A DNA stretch of 64,000 nt from Eudromia elegans (Eukaryota > Chordata > Aves > Tinamiformes > Tinamidae): assembly GCA_003342815.1 (NCBI GenBank), contig PTEX01000015.1, positions 7,533,851 through 7,597,850 on the forward strand. Direction: 5' to 3'. The notes under the pieces are model-generated. The model ran no database searches and was not told the DNA's origin. It worked only from the letters and a program-made list of their open reading frames with translations. This document shows, in pieces, positions 38,186-51,200 of the stretch (its first letter is position 1; every line of letters begins with the position of its first letter). The position numbers were made by a program, and so were the translations under genes.

Positions 38186-41100
38186 TTAAAACATGGTTGT
38201 TAGTTATCTGACTCCCTTCCAAAGTCAGCAGAGGTTGAGTATGCTTTTGGCCTTTAAATGCCATAAAAGTTCAAAGGCGTTTGTGCATTTAAAAATCTAC
38301 TCTGAAGACTTCAGTGTGAGGTTAGGCCTGTTTAAAGGTTTCTACAAAGCTAAATTCTGCAATCTGACGGAAGGCGAGAAGGTAGAGAGTGCAGACCACC
38401 TGGCAACATTACCATCAAAACATTTTCATCCAGAAGTACACTATAATGTTTCAGCCCCTGTCACCACAAGGTATTCTCTCTGTTGGTTGAGGATTTCTGC
38501 AAGGGTATTAATTTGTGGGTGATCGTTGTGCTGTCTGAAAGTTTTCCCTCCAAAACGAAGAGAATGGACACCCCAATACATGTAATTTATAGACTGCTAG
38601 ATAACTTCCAATCAAGATTTTACCCACTAAGCCCAGTTTCTGCCACACCTGGTTTTGTCTGAATGGCATTTTATCAATTTGCATTTGATTCACAGCTGTA
38701 AAACTTGAAGACTGACTGCTAAATTGTTTTGAACAGGGTTTATTAGCTTTACTAAACATATCAAGCATTCTTCCTTTCAAGCATATGATGTGTAAGCTGA
38801 GGTAAAATGCAACATAAGCTCCCATTCTATTGTCGTATAACCTTTTTAATTGCATATGCAAGTGTTCTTTACTCATTTCAAGAGCTACTCCTTTTCTTAT
38901 TTATCCCATACTTGAATAATTAACATGCAGAGACAGAGGGTGATTTTCGCTGGGGGAGATTTTATTACAAGCAAATTCCACTGAATATTCCCCTGATGAA
39001 TCCTCCACTGAATTCAGTAAATAAAGCAGAATGAATGTTCCCACTCAATTTGTTAAATATTTTAAGATTTATTTTGCTCTCTCAAATTTTGAAGTTTTGT
39101 TCTTTAAAAGACTCACCTTCTTTCAAAATCAGAATGAACAAGTTTGAGTGAAAAATCCCACTCTATGAAATATTAATGCTAAGAACATAGTATACAGTTA
39201 AGAAAGTGATAAATGCCAGATTCATATGGTCAAAAAGATATTGAAACTCACAGTCATCATTTCATGAATGGTGCTGATGTTTGAATGTCTGTCACTAGGG
39301 AGTTGTGATTCACATCTCTTTTCAATACATTTTGCTGCCTTCATAATGTAGCAAACCAGTGAAAACTTCATTACTTCTTTTCCATATAATGTACTGAAAC
39401 TGCCTTTGAAAACATATGTATAAAGTGCACACAGATGAGCTCTTATTTTGCAATTGTGACTTCAACGTAAATGCAGAATGAATACCTCCTACACAGAATT
39501 TCTTACAAAAGACTAACCTAGTATTTTGTTTTCCTTTTAAATGTCGGTACTGATTTGATTTTTATGTGAAAAAAAAAAAAATAATGACAAGAAATGATGC
39601 TTCATCAAAACTTACCTATTCTACCTTTTCTTTATTTGATATTTTTTCTACATGGAGAATTTCTCTGTCTTTCCTAAAGTAGGAGAGCTATTTGGATATA
39701 CGTCTTTTACATGGGTAGAGAACATTTTTTCTTTCAGAGAGGTTATGAAGATATGTTTTCAATTGATGCTGTAGCCTTGCTCTTCAGCCAGACTACATCA
39801 CCCAGGTGTGTCCTGTTCTCTCCCCGTGGCTGCTTTGCTGCCTTGCTCTGGTCGTAAGGAGGCTCTGTGGTAAAGCAATGGCTCCCGTACACCTCAGATG
39901 TCACTTACATGTTACACTTACATGTACAAAGGTCTTTTCATGTCCAGGCTGTGGTACTCATTCTAGACGAATCTTATTTGAATAAACATGGATTACAGCC
40001 TCACAATAGGTTACGGAGCTAGCTCAGAAAAAAAAGCTTTTGAATATAAATTCGGTAACATATAGTCCATGATACTGCTAAAACTTAACGTGTCTTTTTC
40101 AGTTCGTTTGCAAGACCAAAATACTTTTATAACTACCATTTGCTGCGGTCACATTACCTCTAAACTATAAATGCAAACTGTGCCAAATGTTTATTTTCTT
40201 CTTTCTTCCTCCATAAAAAGCATCCAATGCTTTTAGTGCTTCTGGGCCTGACATGTGGAGAAACATCATAGTGTGCACTTTAGGTGTTTTTTTCAGCAGC
40301 CCCTGTGGTGTTGAGAAAAATTTCCGTGCTGTTTTAATGGATGACATTTCTCCGTAAGGTTTCCTTGAAAATAACCTGTAGAAAATAATTGCTCTGTCTT
40401 CAGCCTGATACAACTTCTGACAATGTGTAAACGTTCAGAAAGCAATTAGCAGTCAAGTTTGTCAGGAGAAAGGGGAAAAGAGCTTTCTGTTGACTACATA
40501 AACACAGAAAGTCAACTGAGTTTGCTGAAGATTATGGAAGCATCTACTCTCACAACATACATGTTTAGAATTATATTGGCTGTTAACATAAACATTCATT
40601 GTTTTATCTTCTTGTAGGAAGTTTAAATCAGCCTTGCAAATTGTCACAAAAATGTATTGACCCTTAACAACTGAGTCAGGATGGATGGCTTCCACTATTT
40701 CTATTCACCTTTTTCCCTCTGAAAACAATGGATATGGGCTGTTTGTTATTTAAGCGCCTTTCTACAACTTCACTTTTTTTTTTTTTTTTTATTGTGCACT
40801 CTATCTTTCCTATCCTATAATCTCAAGGATAGACATCATTCGAGCTAACAGTTTTTGCATCTCTTTCTCTTCTCTGCTGTGGGTTTCTTTTTCCCCTGGA
40901 AAAGATCCCCAAACATTGTTTTAAGGATTTCAATGCAATCTTTCTTGATGCGATCAAAGACATGACACATTTTGATTGATTTCTGCTTTCTTCCTCCTTC
41001 TAATATACTTGCAAGTTATTTCTTCCCTTTCTCTTCAATGTTGAATGTATTGGCTATTGACACATTTAGCGGGTACACTTACTTTTGGGACAGAGAATTA

Positions 41101-42011
41101 TCATTTGCTATCCTTTTGTTTTATCCATTTATTTATCCATTTCCTTACAATATTGCCCATGGTTTTTCTGCAATGATAACCATTGTTTGGACTACCATGT
41201 TCTCCATTGCATCTGTTTCCTACTTAACTAATAAATATTCTTTCCCAAAGCAGTAGCCCATGCATCTTCTGCTGCAGTGCTTTCGACTAACCATATGAAA
41301 AATTTCCCTGTGATAATTGTGCCGTTATCATCACTTTCTTCAAACTGTGCACACTCATCTGGCACTTGAAAACTCCTGCTCAATTGGACCTACTCCTTAA
41401 TGGAGTATCTGACAGACTTCACCTCTTTTTCTGAACATAAGGCAACCGCTTATCTTTTGTGGATAGCCATGACATAGAAACTTCGTGTAGAGTCTTACCT
41501 TGTTTCAGACTTTGAGCTCTACATACCTTGTCATTTCAGTTGTGCTTTCTTTCAGTCTTTCTGTTTTCAAACACATTCTAAGTATAAACCTCATTTTTCT
41601 TAATTCTTATACCTGCAATTGGGCTCATGTTTTTCTTTGCGCCTTTTTTTTTTTTTTTTTTTAAATATTGAATTCTGGATCTTCCCAACATCTTCTTCTT
41701 TTGTAGGGATCCATAATCCTTCAAGATTTTAAGATCGATCTTGTAACTTTGAAGATCAATCAAGCCTTTTTTCTTTCATTTTATTCTTCTCAACTTTCCC
41801 TTTAAGGTAACAGGAATTTTTCTGCTTATAATCATTACCATACTGTTTCCAACTATATCATTTTTGTGCTTCATTTATATACAGTATTACTCTTTTCATC
41901 CTTATTTACTCATTCTGTTTGAGTAGAATAGAAATTAAAAAAACATTCTCTTTAGAACAAGAAAATGTTGGTAAATAAATTATGAGCAGCTTTTTATTTT
42001 CTTTTTCTCCC
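38186..42011. other. Unannotated stretch
   Basis: No recognised gene. Open frames of 109 codons (38193-38522, plus) and 122 codons (38508-38876, minus) have no domain I know, and nothing around them looks like a promoter or splice context. The stretch at 39770-39960 is GC-richer than its surroundings but shows no motif pattern. T-runs lie at about 40770-40790 and 41645-41662. Confidence 0.45.
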
Positions 42012-42030
42012 TTGTGCCCCCTGCTGGCAG
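42012..42030 (-). promoter_or_regulatory. CTCF-binding-site-like motif (candidate)
   Basis: The plus strand reads TTGTGCCCCCTGCTGGCAG, so the minus strand carries CCAGCAGGGGGCA. This matches the CTCF core (CCASYAGGGGGCR) at every strongly constrained position. CTCF binds such sites to set chromatin-loop anchors and insulators, and orientation matters: this site points to the minus strand. It is conspicuous because the surrounding kilobases are AT-rich and it lies directly before a run of 25 A. Binding is inferred, not shown. Confidence 0.55.
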
Positions 42031-42032
42031 TC

Positions 42033-42057
42033 AAAAAAAAAAAAAAAAAAAAAAAAA
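42033..42057 (+). repeat. Poly-A run (25 A)
   Basis: A pure A25 homopolymer two bases after the CTCF-like motif. There is no clear retrocopy upstream of it, so I read it as a simple repeat rather than a retroposon tail. Confidence 0.9.
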
Positions 42058-43832
42058 GGATTATTTTCCTGAATGATTTAGTAATCAGAGTCAAATTCCT
42101 TTACTTTTTGATCAAGACTGAGAAGTTTGCTTCTTTCAGCATCTCATGTCTAGCTGCTTTCCTGAGCTGCTGCACAGTGGCCTGTAAATTTCCAAATTTC
42201 CTATTCCACTAATAGAGGCACTTTCCCTGCCAGAGGAATAAATGTCCTCTGCCAAATATTTTACCAGATTTCCCTAGTAATCCCACCTGAATAGCCACAG
42301 TGTCAGTCTCTTTAATGGAGTATATTGCATTGTCATGGAGTATTCAATGGAATCATTTCTCCTCCTCAGCTTTTACAGAGAAGCTCACATTCTGTTTACC
42401 TGTTTAATCATAGGCCTTTGATGATCTCTTCTCTTTTCAGATCACTCTCATGGTCCAAATCTGGGAAATATCCGTCTTTTTTTTTACAGTTGTTGCCACT
42501 GACATGTGTATATGTATGTTTGTGTACATTTTCTCTTCTCTTCTATTTCCATGTTATTAAAACCTTGCAATGGCATACCCTATTCCTATCAGTCTGCTTA
42601 AACACTTTCTTCACTGGCTAAAGAATCTAGCCGGGAATCTATCATCTCATACAGTATTTCTTTCTTACAAACTGATTCCAGTCTAAGAAGCTGCTGCATG
42701 CCAGTTAATCAAAGCATCTTTAGGAAGCCACACTGCCTCCAGAGGGGTTTATGTCTTGTAAACGTAAGTATCAGCTTTCAGGGAGCTTTGTGGAGAACTA
42801 TGCAGTATATGCTTAGCTAAGATGACATTATCCCTTGCTTCACGCCGAGTTATAAAGTGGGATTTGACTTATAATACAAAAATGAGAATTCTGAAAGTTC
42901 ATTTTTTTTCACTTAGTTTGGCTAATGATACATGCTGCAAGAGTAGCATCCTGTGCGTACTAACTATATATTGGCGTAAAGCTATTTACTCAGACAGCAT
43001 CTGTGGAGAAAGGCAGGGCAGGAAGATCATTTTGATTTCACTCTTCATATCTTTAGTGTCTGGCCTGACAGCTGACAAAAGCTTTTATAATGCAAGATTT
43101 TTTTTTTAATCGATATTTAAGCAGAAGCTCCCTAAAGTATCCAAAGTTCAGACAGATCCATCAGCCTTATATGACTGTGATGAGACAAAAAGTCTGGTCT
43201 GGCACAGAAGTCTCAGTTACTGCTAACAAAAGCTCAGTAGGGGTAGTGAGGACAGAAAGATTAGCATATATTCCCTGATACTGTGCTAAATTTTGCCTGT
43301 AAGTGTTGTATTAAACATTTAGAAGTACACTTTCAAAAATGCATGGGCTTTCACTGCAAAATCCTCAGTGACACTAATGGGGATCATATGACTAATTTCC
43401 TACACACAGCTTTGAATATTCATCCTATTCTGCACTTGTTCTACAGTTCCTTGTGATACTGTCATCATTATATCATCTTACTATCTTCCAGTAGTACTTT
43501 AAGCTTTATTAGTCATATTTGCTGTGAGTGTCCTGTTTGTTTACTTATCATTTATGTGTTTCTTCATAATTTAAAATTTTATTAGAGTTATTGTAATTTT
43601 TTTTTTTTACTTTTTTTAAGGAAAAACAGTGTTTCTTAGGAACACTGAGTTATTTGCTCACCATTGTTCTGCAAAAGTCACAATTTCTGTAAAGGCCTGA
43701 ACACACAAATTTTATTTTTTAAATTCTGTATCTTGTGACTCTGGTCAAAAATAGCAACATAATCGTGGAAGACCTACTTTTGCTGTTCTTAAGATCTTAA
43801 TCTGATGACAAAATTCAGGATTACCGTATAAC
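42058..43832. other. Unannotated stretch
   Basis: Unique AT-rich DNA, pyrimidine-rich on the plus strand around 42400-42550. No gene or mobile element is recognised. Confidence 0.5.
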
Positions 43833-43934
43833 CATAGAATCACAGAATGATTGAGGTTGGAAGCGACTTCTAGAGATCATCTAGTCCAACTCCCCTTCAT
43901 GTACAGGGTCACCTAGAGCACGTGGCACAGGGTT
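43833..43934 (-). mobile_element. CR1 LINE 3' end, short copy 5
   Basis: Minus-strand CR1 tail of about 102 bp. On the plus strand it begins CATAGAATCACAGAATGA, the complement of the octamer tail, and contains GATCATCTAGTCCAACTCCC. It ends near GCACGTGGCACAGGG. It is 3'UTR only. The 5' truncation falls within about 15 bases of the truncation of the copy at 3.3 kb. Confidence 0.93.
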
Positions 43935-44970
43935 AGAAGTTTGGAGTGGATTTTTTTTTTTCCAAGGTTACCAGGCATTGTAATTTCATAGGAAAGTAGT
44001 GTCATGAATCAACTCATTTTTTTTTCTCTCTTTCTGATGCTGTCTAATGCATATAAACTGTTTTTTTTTTTTTTTCCCTATGGAAAAAAAATAAAAAAAG
44101 AAAAGGCCAAATAGTTAGGTGTGAAATATTTTTTCACTGCTAGTCAGTATTTCCTTTTCACTGAGAATCTATCTTTTTAGTATTTGAAAGTGCTAAAGTG
44201 CTAAACAGAAGAAAAAAAAATAATTTAAAATATTTTTGTAAAGATATGCCTTTAAAAAAAAAAAAAAGGAAAAAGGAAGTGTATGTGGGCAGGGGTTAAT
44301 TATGAGCAATGACTTGGAAGGATCTTACTGCACAGAGGTAGTTTTTCTTCTGCTACCCTCTAGTTATTCTAAGATCCCAGCCTACAGTGATATCTAATGA
44401 GTGGAGGTTATTTTACCCACCTGCTAGGGCTGATGGTCTCAGCAGGAAACAATGAAAGAATGAAATGACATCAAAAGCAACATGTAAATGGAGTGCACCA
44501 TCATCTGAGAAACAGGAGACTCTGCAACATCTGTGAGAAAAATAATAACAGCAAGTGGTATTATGATTCCAGTGTTAAAAATAGTGAAGTTACATGCACA
44601 AGTCAGCTGGAATTCCAGTGACTAAGTTCTAACTTGTACATTTTAAGAATTTCAGTCATCGTTTGTCTGATATGCATGAAAAAATCCTGTGGAACAGAGA
44701 CTGTCACTGCAGCACTGAGAGTGAGGTACAGAACTATTAATAAGATTTTAATCTTGTGCTACCCAAGGAGTTCAGTGAAATTTTCCTCCTCCATAAAGTA
44801 GATAGGTCAATTTATTGAACTGAATCATCCTCTGAGGTAAAATTAAAATGATGCTCAGCACACCAAATCATATTCATACTTCTACTTAGGATATGAAAAA
44901 TATACATACTTGCCTAGTAATTGATAGGGCAAAACTCCCAAACTGTGTTTTTCTGCAAGAAGAGGACGGA
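43935..44970. other. Unannotated stretch with A/T tracts
   Basis: Several long A or T tracts occur at about 43950, 44061-44075, 44084-44105, 44211-44220 and 44252-44275. The T15 at 44061-44075 and the A8 starting near 44084 form an inverted pair around an eight-base spacer. No gene is recognised. Confidence 0.5.
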
Positions 44971-45278
44971 TGTGGACGTACTGAGGTGCTCGGGTCTCTG
45001 ACACAGTGAAACAAAGACCTTTACTGAAGCAGGAAAGCTGTCTATATATCCTTGTACAAATGGCCCCCACACTCACTCCACGATGTGCTCACATGGTATC
45101 ACGAGCTCCACGAGCAACTTCTAACCAATCATCGGGAGCCCCAAACACCTTTGTCCAATCATGTCAACAGGCACCCCTTAACCTATCAGGTTTATCCCGT
45201 AAGGGGATTTCCACTCTCCTAGTCTTTCTTTTCATCTTAATGACCTAGAGTTTGCCCCAAGCTCTGCAGAGTCCCACA
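44971..45278 (-). mobile_element. Lone retroviral LTR (avian ERV, class II-like)
   Basis: Fossil LTR of about 308 bp, read on the minus strand. It starts TGTGGGAC and ends GTCCACA, so its ends form the short inverted repeat expected of an LTR. The U3 part holds CCAAT-type boxes (about 45123-45129 and 45154-45160) and a related third copy. A TATATA box lies near 45043-45049, with a polyadenylation-like AGTAAA about 20 bases beyond it. This compact U3/R layout resembles alpharetrovirus-like LTRs. It keeps several CpGs, which suggests a fairly young insertion. No internal retroviral genes flank it, so it looks like a solo LTR left by LTR-LTR recombination. Flanking target duplications are not clear. 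Family assignment is inference. Confidence 0.65.
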
Positions 45279-48200
45279 GAAGGGAAGAAAGAAACGGATA
45301 ATGTGGATTTTGCAAGAACAAATTGAAAAAAAAAAAAAAAAAAAAGAGATATACTGTGATCATACATTTTGGGAATCTGACTACAGATCTTCTCTTCAGT
45401 TCCTGTCCCACTTGACAGGCTGAGAAACACCACAGTAAAACCCCAAAGCTCCCCAAACATCGTAATTCATAAGAAAAGTCCTTACAAATCCAGACTATTA
45501 TTTCACGCTTTTCTAGATTTCTTTTTTCCCCTGCAAAACGTCTTCTGTGTGCTCATGAGTCTCCTTAAGATCAAAGTGAGCAAAGCGGAGGGAAAGGATA
45601 AGTGAATTCAAACAAAATGCCAGCTCGTGTGCATAAAACAGACCAAAAAAAAAGATATTTTATCTCTCTTTATTCAGAGGATGTAAATTGTGCTTTAGAA
45701 GCTAAGATTTCTCTGCATGGTGGGATGGAAGAGAATCCAGAACTTTCAAACCCAGGGAGCCTTTGAAAGCTATTTTAAAAATTGTTTTTTCCTGCAGGGT
45801 TCTATTGAGCTTAATGAACCTAGTAGGCTTGGCAGGCTGTCCTGCTGGCTCCAGCAGCTTGTGGGAAGTGTGGTTACTCTGGAGCTCATCCATCTCCACA
45901 TCACATTGCAAAGCAGCAGTTCTACCAGATGTGCTAATGGAGCAGCTCTGCCAGCCCGTATGATGAGCACTTACATTTTTTAAATCTTTCTCTCTCAAAT
46001 TACCTGCTACATTTAACACCCCCCCCAACTCACTGCATGCACATACACACACACGCATGCACACAGAAAGGCAAATCACCTACAAGCATAGTGAATATAA
46101 TATTACTAATATAATATTGCTAAGATGAAGGCTCTTCAGGACCATTTGCACATGTCTTTTAAATTATTTTTATTGCACCTCACAGACAATACTGGCATTA
46201 TCTAAAACATATATTGGAAAATAGAAAGATTTCATAATCTACCCCAAAGCTGAATGCAGAAGTTACAAAAAAATTAGGTTGCAGAAAACATTGTGTTGCT
46301 TGGTTAAACCCATTTGATCTCGTTCTGTAAGCTCAGCAAATCTATCTGTTCCATGCAGTTCCTCCACATCTTACCTTTAGTGTTTAGACCAAGAACCTTA
46401 TATGAAATAGATCTGTTTCCAGTGAAATCAGTAGCAAGACTGTCCTTGATTTCAGTGATGAAGAATCAGACCTCACAATATGTTAAAAATCCTAATCAGG
46501 AAATGAAGAGAAGCTCTCAACTAAATAGTGACATATGTACAAAGCAATGCAGCAAAATCTCATCAGCTTACATGCCAGCACAAGAATGCTGAGGTTTTCT
46601 ACCTCTCTGCCCCTTTTCCCAGTATGTGAGAGTGTTGTAAAAGAGGTAGTTTGGATAATACTGGATGAAAAGTTAAAAAACAAACATCCAGCCACATAGG
46701 AAGCATTATTTTTTAATTTGTTGGTCTTGGTGCCTTATTTTGTCACCCCTGGGTCTTCTTAACATAGCTTTATTGAATGTTTCTACATTAATGTTTGGTA
46801 AACAGAAAAAAAACCCTCATTTATGTGTTTCCAATGGCTAGGCTTCAGAAACATAAGAATATACATTATATATTTCAATATGGTATTTTCACAGTCTCAC
46901 TTCTGTAAGAACATTTAATACGTCACTGCAGATTACAGATTAAAACTGCTAGACAGGAGTACAGTGCAAGCCAGTGCCAGAAAGTGGGGGAGCTCGCTCT
47001 TAAGCCTTTTCTGTTGCTCCTATTTTAGGTTCTGGCCTATGCATTTTTTAGTATAACATGGTTTCACTGGAGTATGAACCAAACAGATTTCAGGGCTTGA
47101 AGACCTTTGAATAATGGCGAAGAGATGAACCGAAAAATTGGATTTCTTCAAGCTTCGTGGCCCAAGTGCTCAACCTAAACCTAAGTAGTCATCTTTATCC
47201 TCTTACCCAGCTTCCCTTCTTTCTTTCCACTGCTATAAATGATCAAACCACTTTGACAGGATGGACACAGAAATTTCTCTATTTGAAAACCAACAACAAC
47301 AATCAACAAATTGTCATGCTCTATCTTTTGGGGAGTGTAAATTAGGCATTTTGATATCACAGGTAAAAAGCTTTGAAGATTACATGACTCAAGCAGGAGC
47401 AGTACGCCAGTTCAAAAAAAAAAATGGAAAAAATAGTCTTTTCTCTTAAAGTCAGTGTTATAGAGTTCAATGAAGCAACTACAGAGCTATTCTGATTTTT
47501 TTTTTTTTAAGTCTTTGGCCAGTATGTTAAGGATGTAGACAGATCAGTGGGGAAAATATACCTATTTTTAGAAATCAAACTAACTAGCTGAGAGAATTCA
47601 AGTCCTATTGATTTTGCTGCCTTCATTATTAGCTAACTTTTAGATATAAATATATATGGAGATATGATCTACAGGGAGAGAAGATACTGATGCCCAAATA
47701 ACTTATTAGAATACTATTCTGCTAGAGTATTGTGATAGAGATAAGTTTTCACATATAAATGAGTTTTATAAAATCCATACTGTTTTGGCCCTCTTAAACT
47801 CTATTGAGTTTAGAAAGCAATTTTGGCTGCTTGGACTAGAATACTCTTAGGAACCCAGCTTGTGAAAAAAATTATTCTCATTTCCTACACTTCAAACAGC
47901 CCATTGCCTGATTTGTTATATTCTCATCATTTTATGTTTTTAAAAATGTTTAAGCTGTATGAGGTCTCCACAATTTACTTTTAGCAAGCTCTTCTGGATA
48001 AGTGTCCAAATGTCTTGGACTTTTGTGAGTTCTGAGTAAAATGCATTTGCCGATTGTTTACAGGTTAGTCACCGCTATTTCGATGTCTCTGAACTACATT
48101 AATTGTAATAATGTTCAGATTGCATTGTAACAACTCCGCTTCACAAAACCGTACTGATTTTGTTTTACTTGGTTGACTAACATGAGTTACAGGATGGTGT

Positions 48201-51200
48201 GCCTTTTTCTTTTCAAGTCAGGAAACTCAGACAAAATTATTTCACATTTGGAGGTTTCATATCATTACATGAATTTAAGGCCCTAAATCTCTTCAATCTA
48301 TGCTGCTAATGGTTGATGAAGTGTTCCCTTCCAAACCTCAGTCATACTGATGGCTATAGACTCATTCAAAATATAAATGCTCTTTGTGCAAGGTCTGAAG
48401 ACAGAAATAGATTTCTTACAGTGAAACATCTTTTCAAATCATTAGCTGATAACATCAAAGATATTTCCAAAGCAAAGGACAGATGTAATAGAAAACTGGC
48501 CACACAAACAATGGGAGCCCTATTACTAGGTTGCTGAGTGCACAGAGCTCCTGCTGATTTGAAAGAGGACTCAGCATCTCTGAAAACACTCCCTACATTC
48601 ATTTCAGTGAAAATACTTCCTGTCTGTTGAATCAAAATACATGTTTTGCCAGAGAACTCTTAAAAGACAGAATGAGCAAATAGTTACTACAATAAACCTT
48701 TAATAGAGGGAAATTAAATCTTAAACAAGTACTTTTTGAATGAAAGATAATAGGTATCTTGAGAGAAGAAATTCTAAAATCTGAGCAGGTGAAAAGTTCT
48801 AATGGGAACAACTTACAATTGTACAGCGCATATAGCACTAACTCCTTGCAATTCTATTACACTTTAGTTTGAATATATAAAGGGCACGGATGGATTATGG
48901 TAAGGTGTTCTTGATATCTTAGTTGAAGAAAAGTGAAAGATAAAAAAAGTTATTCACAACCCTTGCAAGTTTCATTCTGCTATCCCATGTCTTGTCATGT
49001 TAGTTTGTATCTTATGTGATGTGACTTGATATATGTTAGCATAATGCAGGAAAATACGATGTAAAAGGACGTGGCACAGTGGAAATAAAACTAACTAACT
49101 GAATAAATGAGGCCAGATCTACTCTGCCTTAGGGATAGTGGGCCATCTCCTTCATTTTCCTTTTTCATTTTTCCCGTCTATTTCATTACTAATTTTTCAA
49201 TTTGCAACAAAATTATAGCATAGTGATAGTGTAATGATAAACACTAAAGCCCAGCAGGATGTCATCCTCAGCACTGGAAGAGAGTCACATGTCTCTGTGC
49301 TGTTTTCACAACACAGCTCTGCACAAGTGCAATCATATACTTGAATGTTTATAACAATACTGTAATGGCTCAAGAGGCATATGCCACTGTAGCAAAGGAA
49401 CCCTGATATAAATGCCCTTACGGCACTGCACAGGTCTCAAGAAAATGACATTATTTGGTAAACCGCTATGGCTGTTTGATCTGACTAGGGACTCAAAACA
49501 TGAAAAATTATCTCTATCAATGGGGGAAAAGAAGGTGGTAATAGTAAAATATATGTCACAGGTAAATCATGGGGTGACATTTAGAGCTGAATTTTTCCTC
49601 TATTTTAGATAACTTCAGTATTTTAGAAGATGTGATCAAAAGCCAATAAGACAAACAAAACTCTTACTCTTTTAAATATAATTTGAATAAAATGTTAAAT
49701 GAAAATTTTCTTTTCTCTTTTTAACTTTTTTTCCTCAAAAACTAAGCCAAGAAAAAAACATGTGAAAACACTGGGAATCTTTCCATTCAGTTCAGAAGAC
49801 ATTGGACTGGATTCACAGTAAATTTTCTTTTTTCAGAATCCATCACTGTAACAAACTTACCAGGACATGAGTTAATTATACCAAAAGTTTTTTGTTTGTT
49901 TGTTTTTTTTAAAAATATATATACCAGACTTCAAACTGTTCCTATGACTTAAATGCCTTCTTTTTTAATTTACTCCATTTCATTTATATGTAAAATAGAA
50001 GAGCTTCAGCTTTTCTCCTGTCTTTTGGCAATCAGTATTTTTTCCACTCAAACAGCTTTGTATTTATTCTGTAAGAAACTATTCACTCATGTGAAAAAAA
50101 AAAAAACCCTATCTCTTCCAATTTTCATTCAATTTGCCATAGTATCTTGGAGTGACTCAGTTTTTCAAAATACATCATTTTTAGTTTTACTGCTTGAGTT
50201 GTAAGTAAAAGAGGAAGTGAAAAGCAGAAGCAGAATAACAAGGTACACAGATAATATTGTTTTGTCAACAAAATTCAGATATAATAAAATCGAACTTCTC
50301 AACGTAATGTTTCTAAGTAAATCAAGATACAACTGTTGGTTGTAGGAGGAGGTAAGTTGTCAGTGATAGTTTTTGTTTTCTCACTATGAAGCATTCAAAA
50401 TAACTCAAATCCAAAATGCTAGGTTAAATTAATTTTCTTTTCTCACAGTTTTCACTAATTTCCCACCATCTTATTCTCTGAGACTGGAAAAATAAATAAA
50501 AGACTGATTACCCCAACAAATAGGGCAAAGCATAGAAATTCAGATGTCATGTGTATATCTTTTATTCCTACTTCTATTGAGATATTTCAACAGTACACTG
50601 ATAATTAGAATTACTTTTGAAGTCACCTTTAAAGCTCTACTCACTAACCATCCAAACAGCAAACGTCTAATGACAACCCCCTGCTGTGTTTCACTGCAAC
50701 TTAGAAAACTCTGCTGTTATATGCATGGTAACTGACTTGCATATCACCCACATTTTAGCCTACTCTAGAAAATTTTCAGCATCCATAGGCAATTAGACTA
50801 TCAAATTTTCAAATTCTTGCTTTTCTGTAATGAAAATTTCTTTCTATGCTGTCTATATGCAGCAAAGTCCTGAAGGACAGATGAGTCTAGTTAATTCTTA
50901 AAATAAAAGACAGAGGATACACTGGAGGGTGACTCATAGCATCCATTTTAACCTCACTTTTAGAACAAGAAGAGCGTTCCTTTTAAGTGTTTGTCTTTCT
51001 CTTTTCTTACCTCCCTCCTTCCCTTCACAGTGGTATCAAAGCTTAAACAATCAACTTAAAACAAGAGGTCTAAATTTCAGACAGCTAAATTTAGGCTAGA
51101 TGAATGCCTCCCTAAGGGTCAGTGAAGTAATACCAATGAGGACCACTAAAATGTGGGCCTAATTCATGTCCAGAATTGATTTTAATAGGTCTTCATGAAG

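Noticed and set aside
38193-38876. Overlapping 109- and 122-codon frames on opposite strands
   Set aside because: No recognisable domain, no coding-like composition, and no splice or promoter context. Lengths are compatible with chance.
45717-46079. Overlapping frames on both strands, up to 125 codons
   Set aside because: Mutually overlapping, no domain recognised, and a CA-repeat contributes to one of them. No evidence of an exon.
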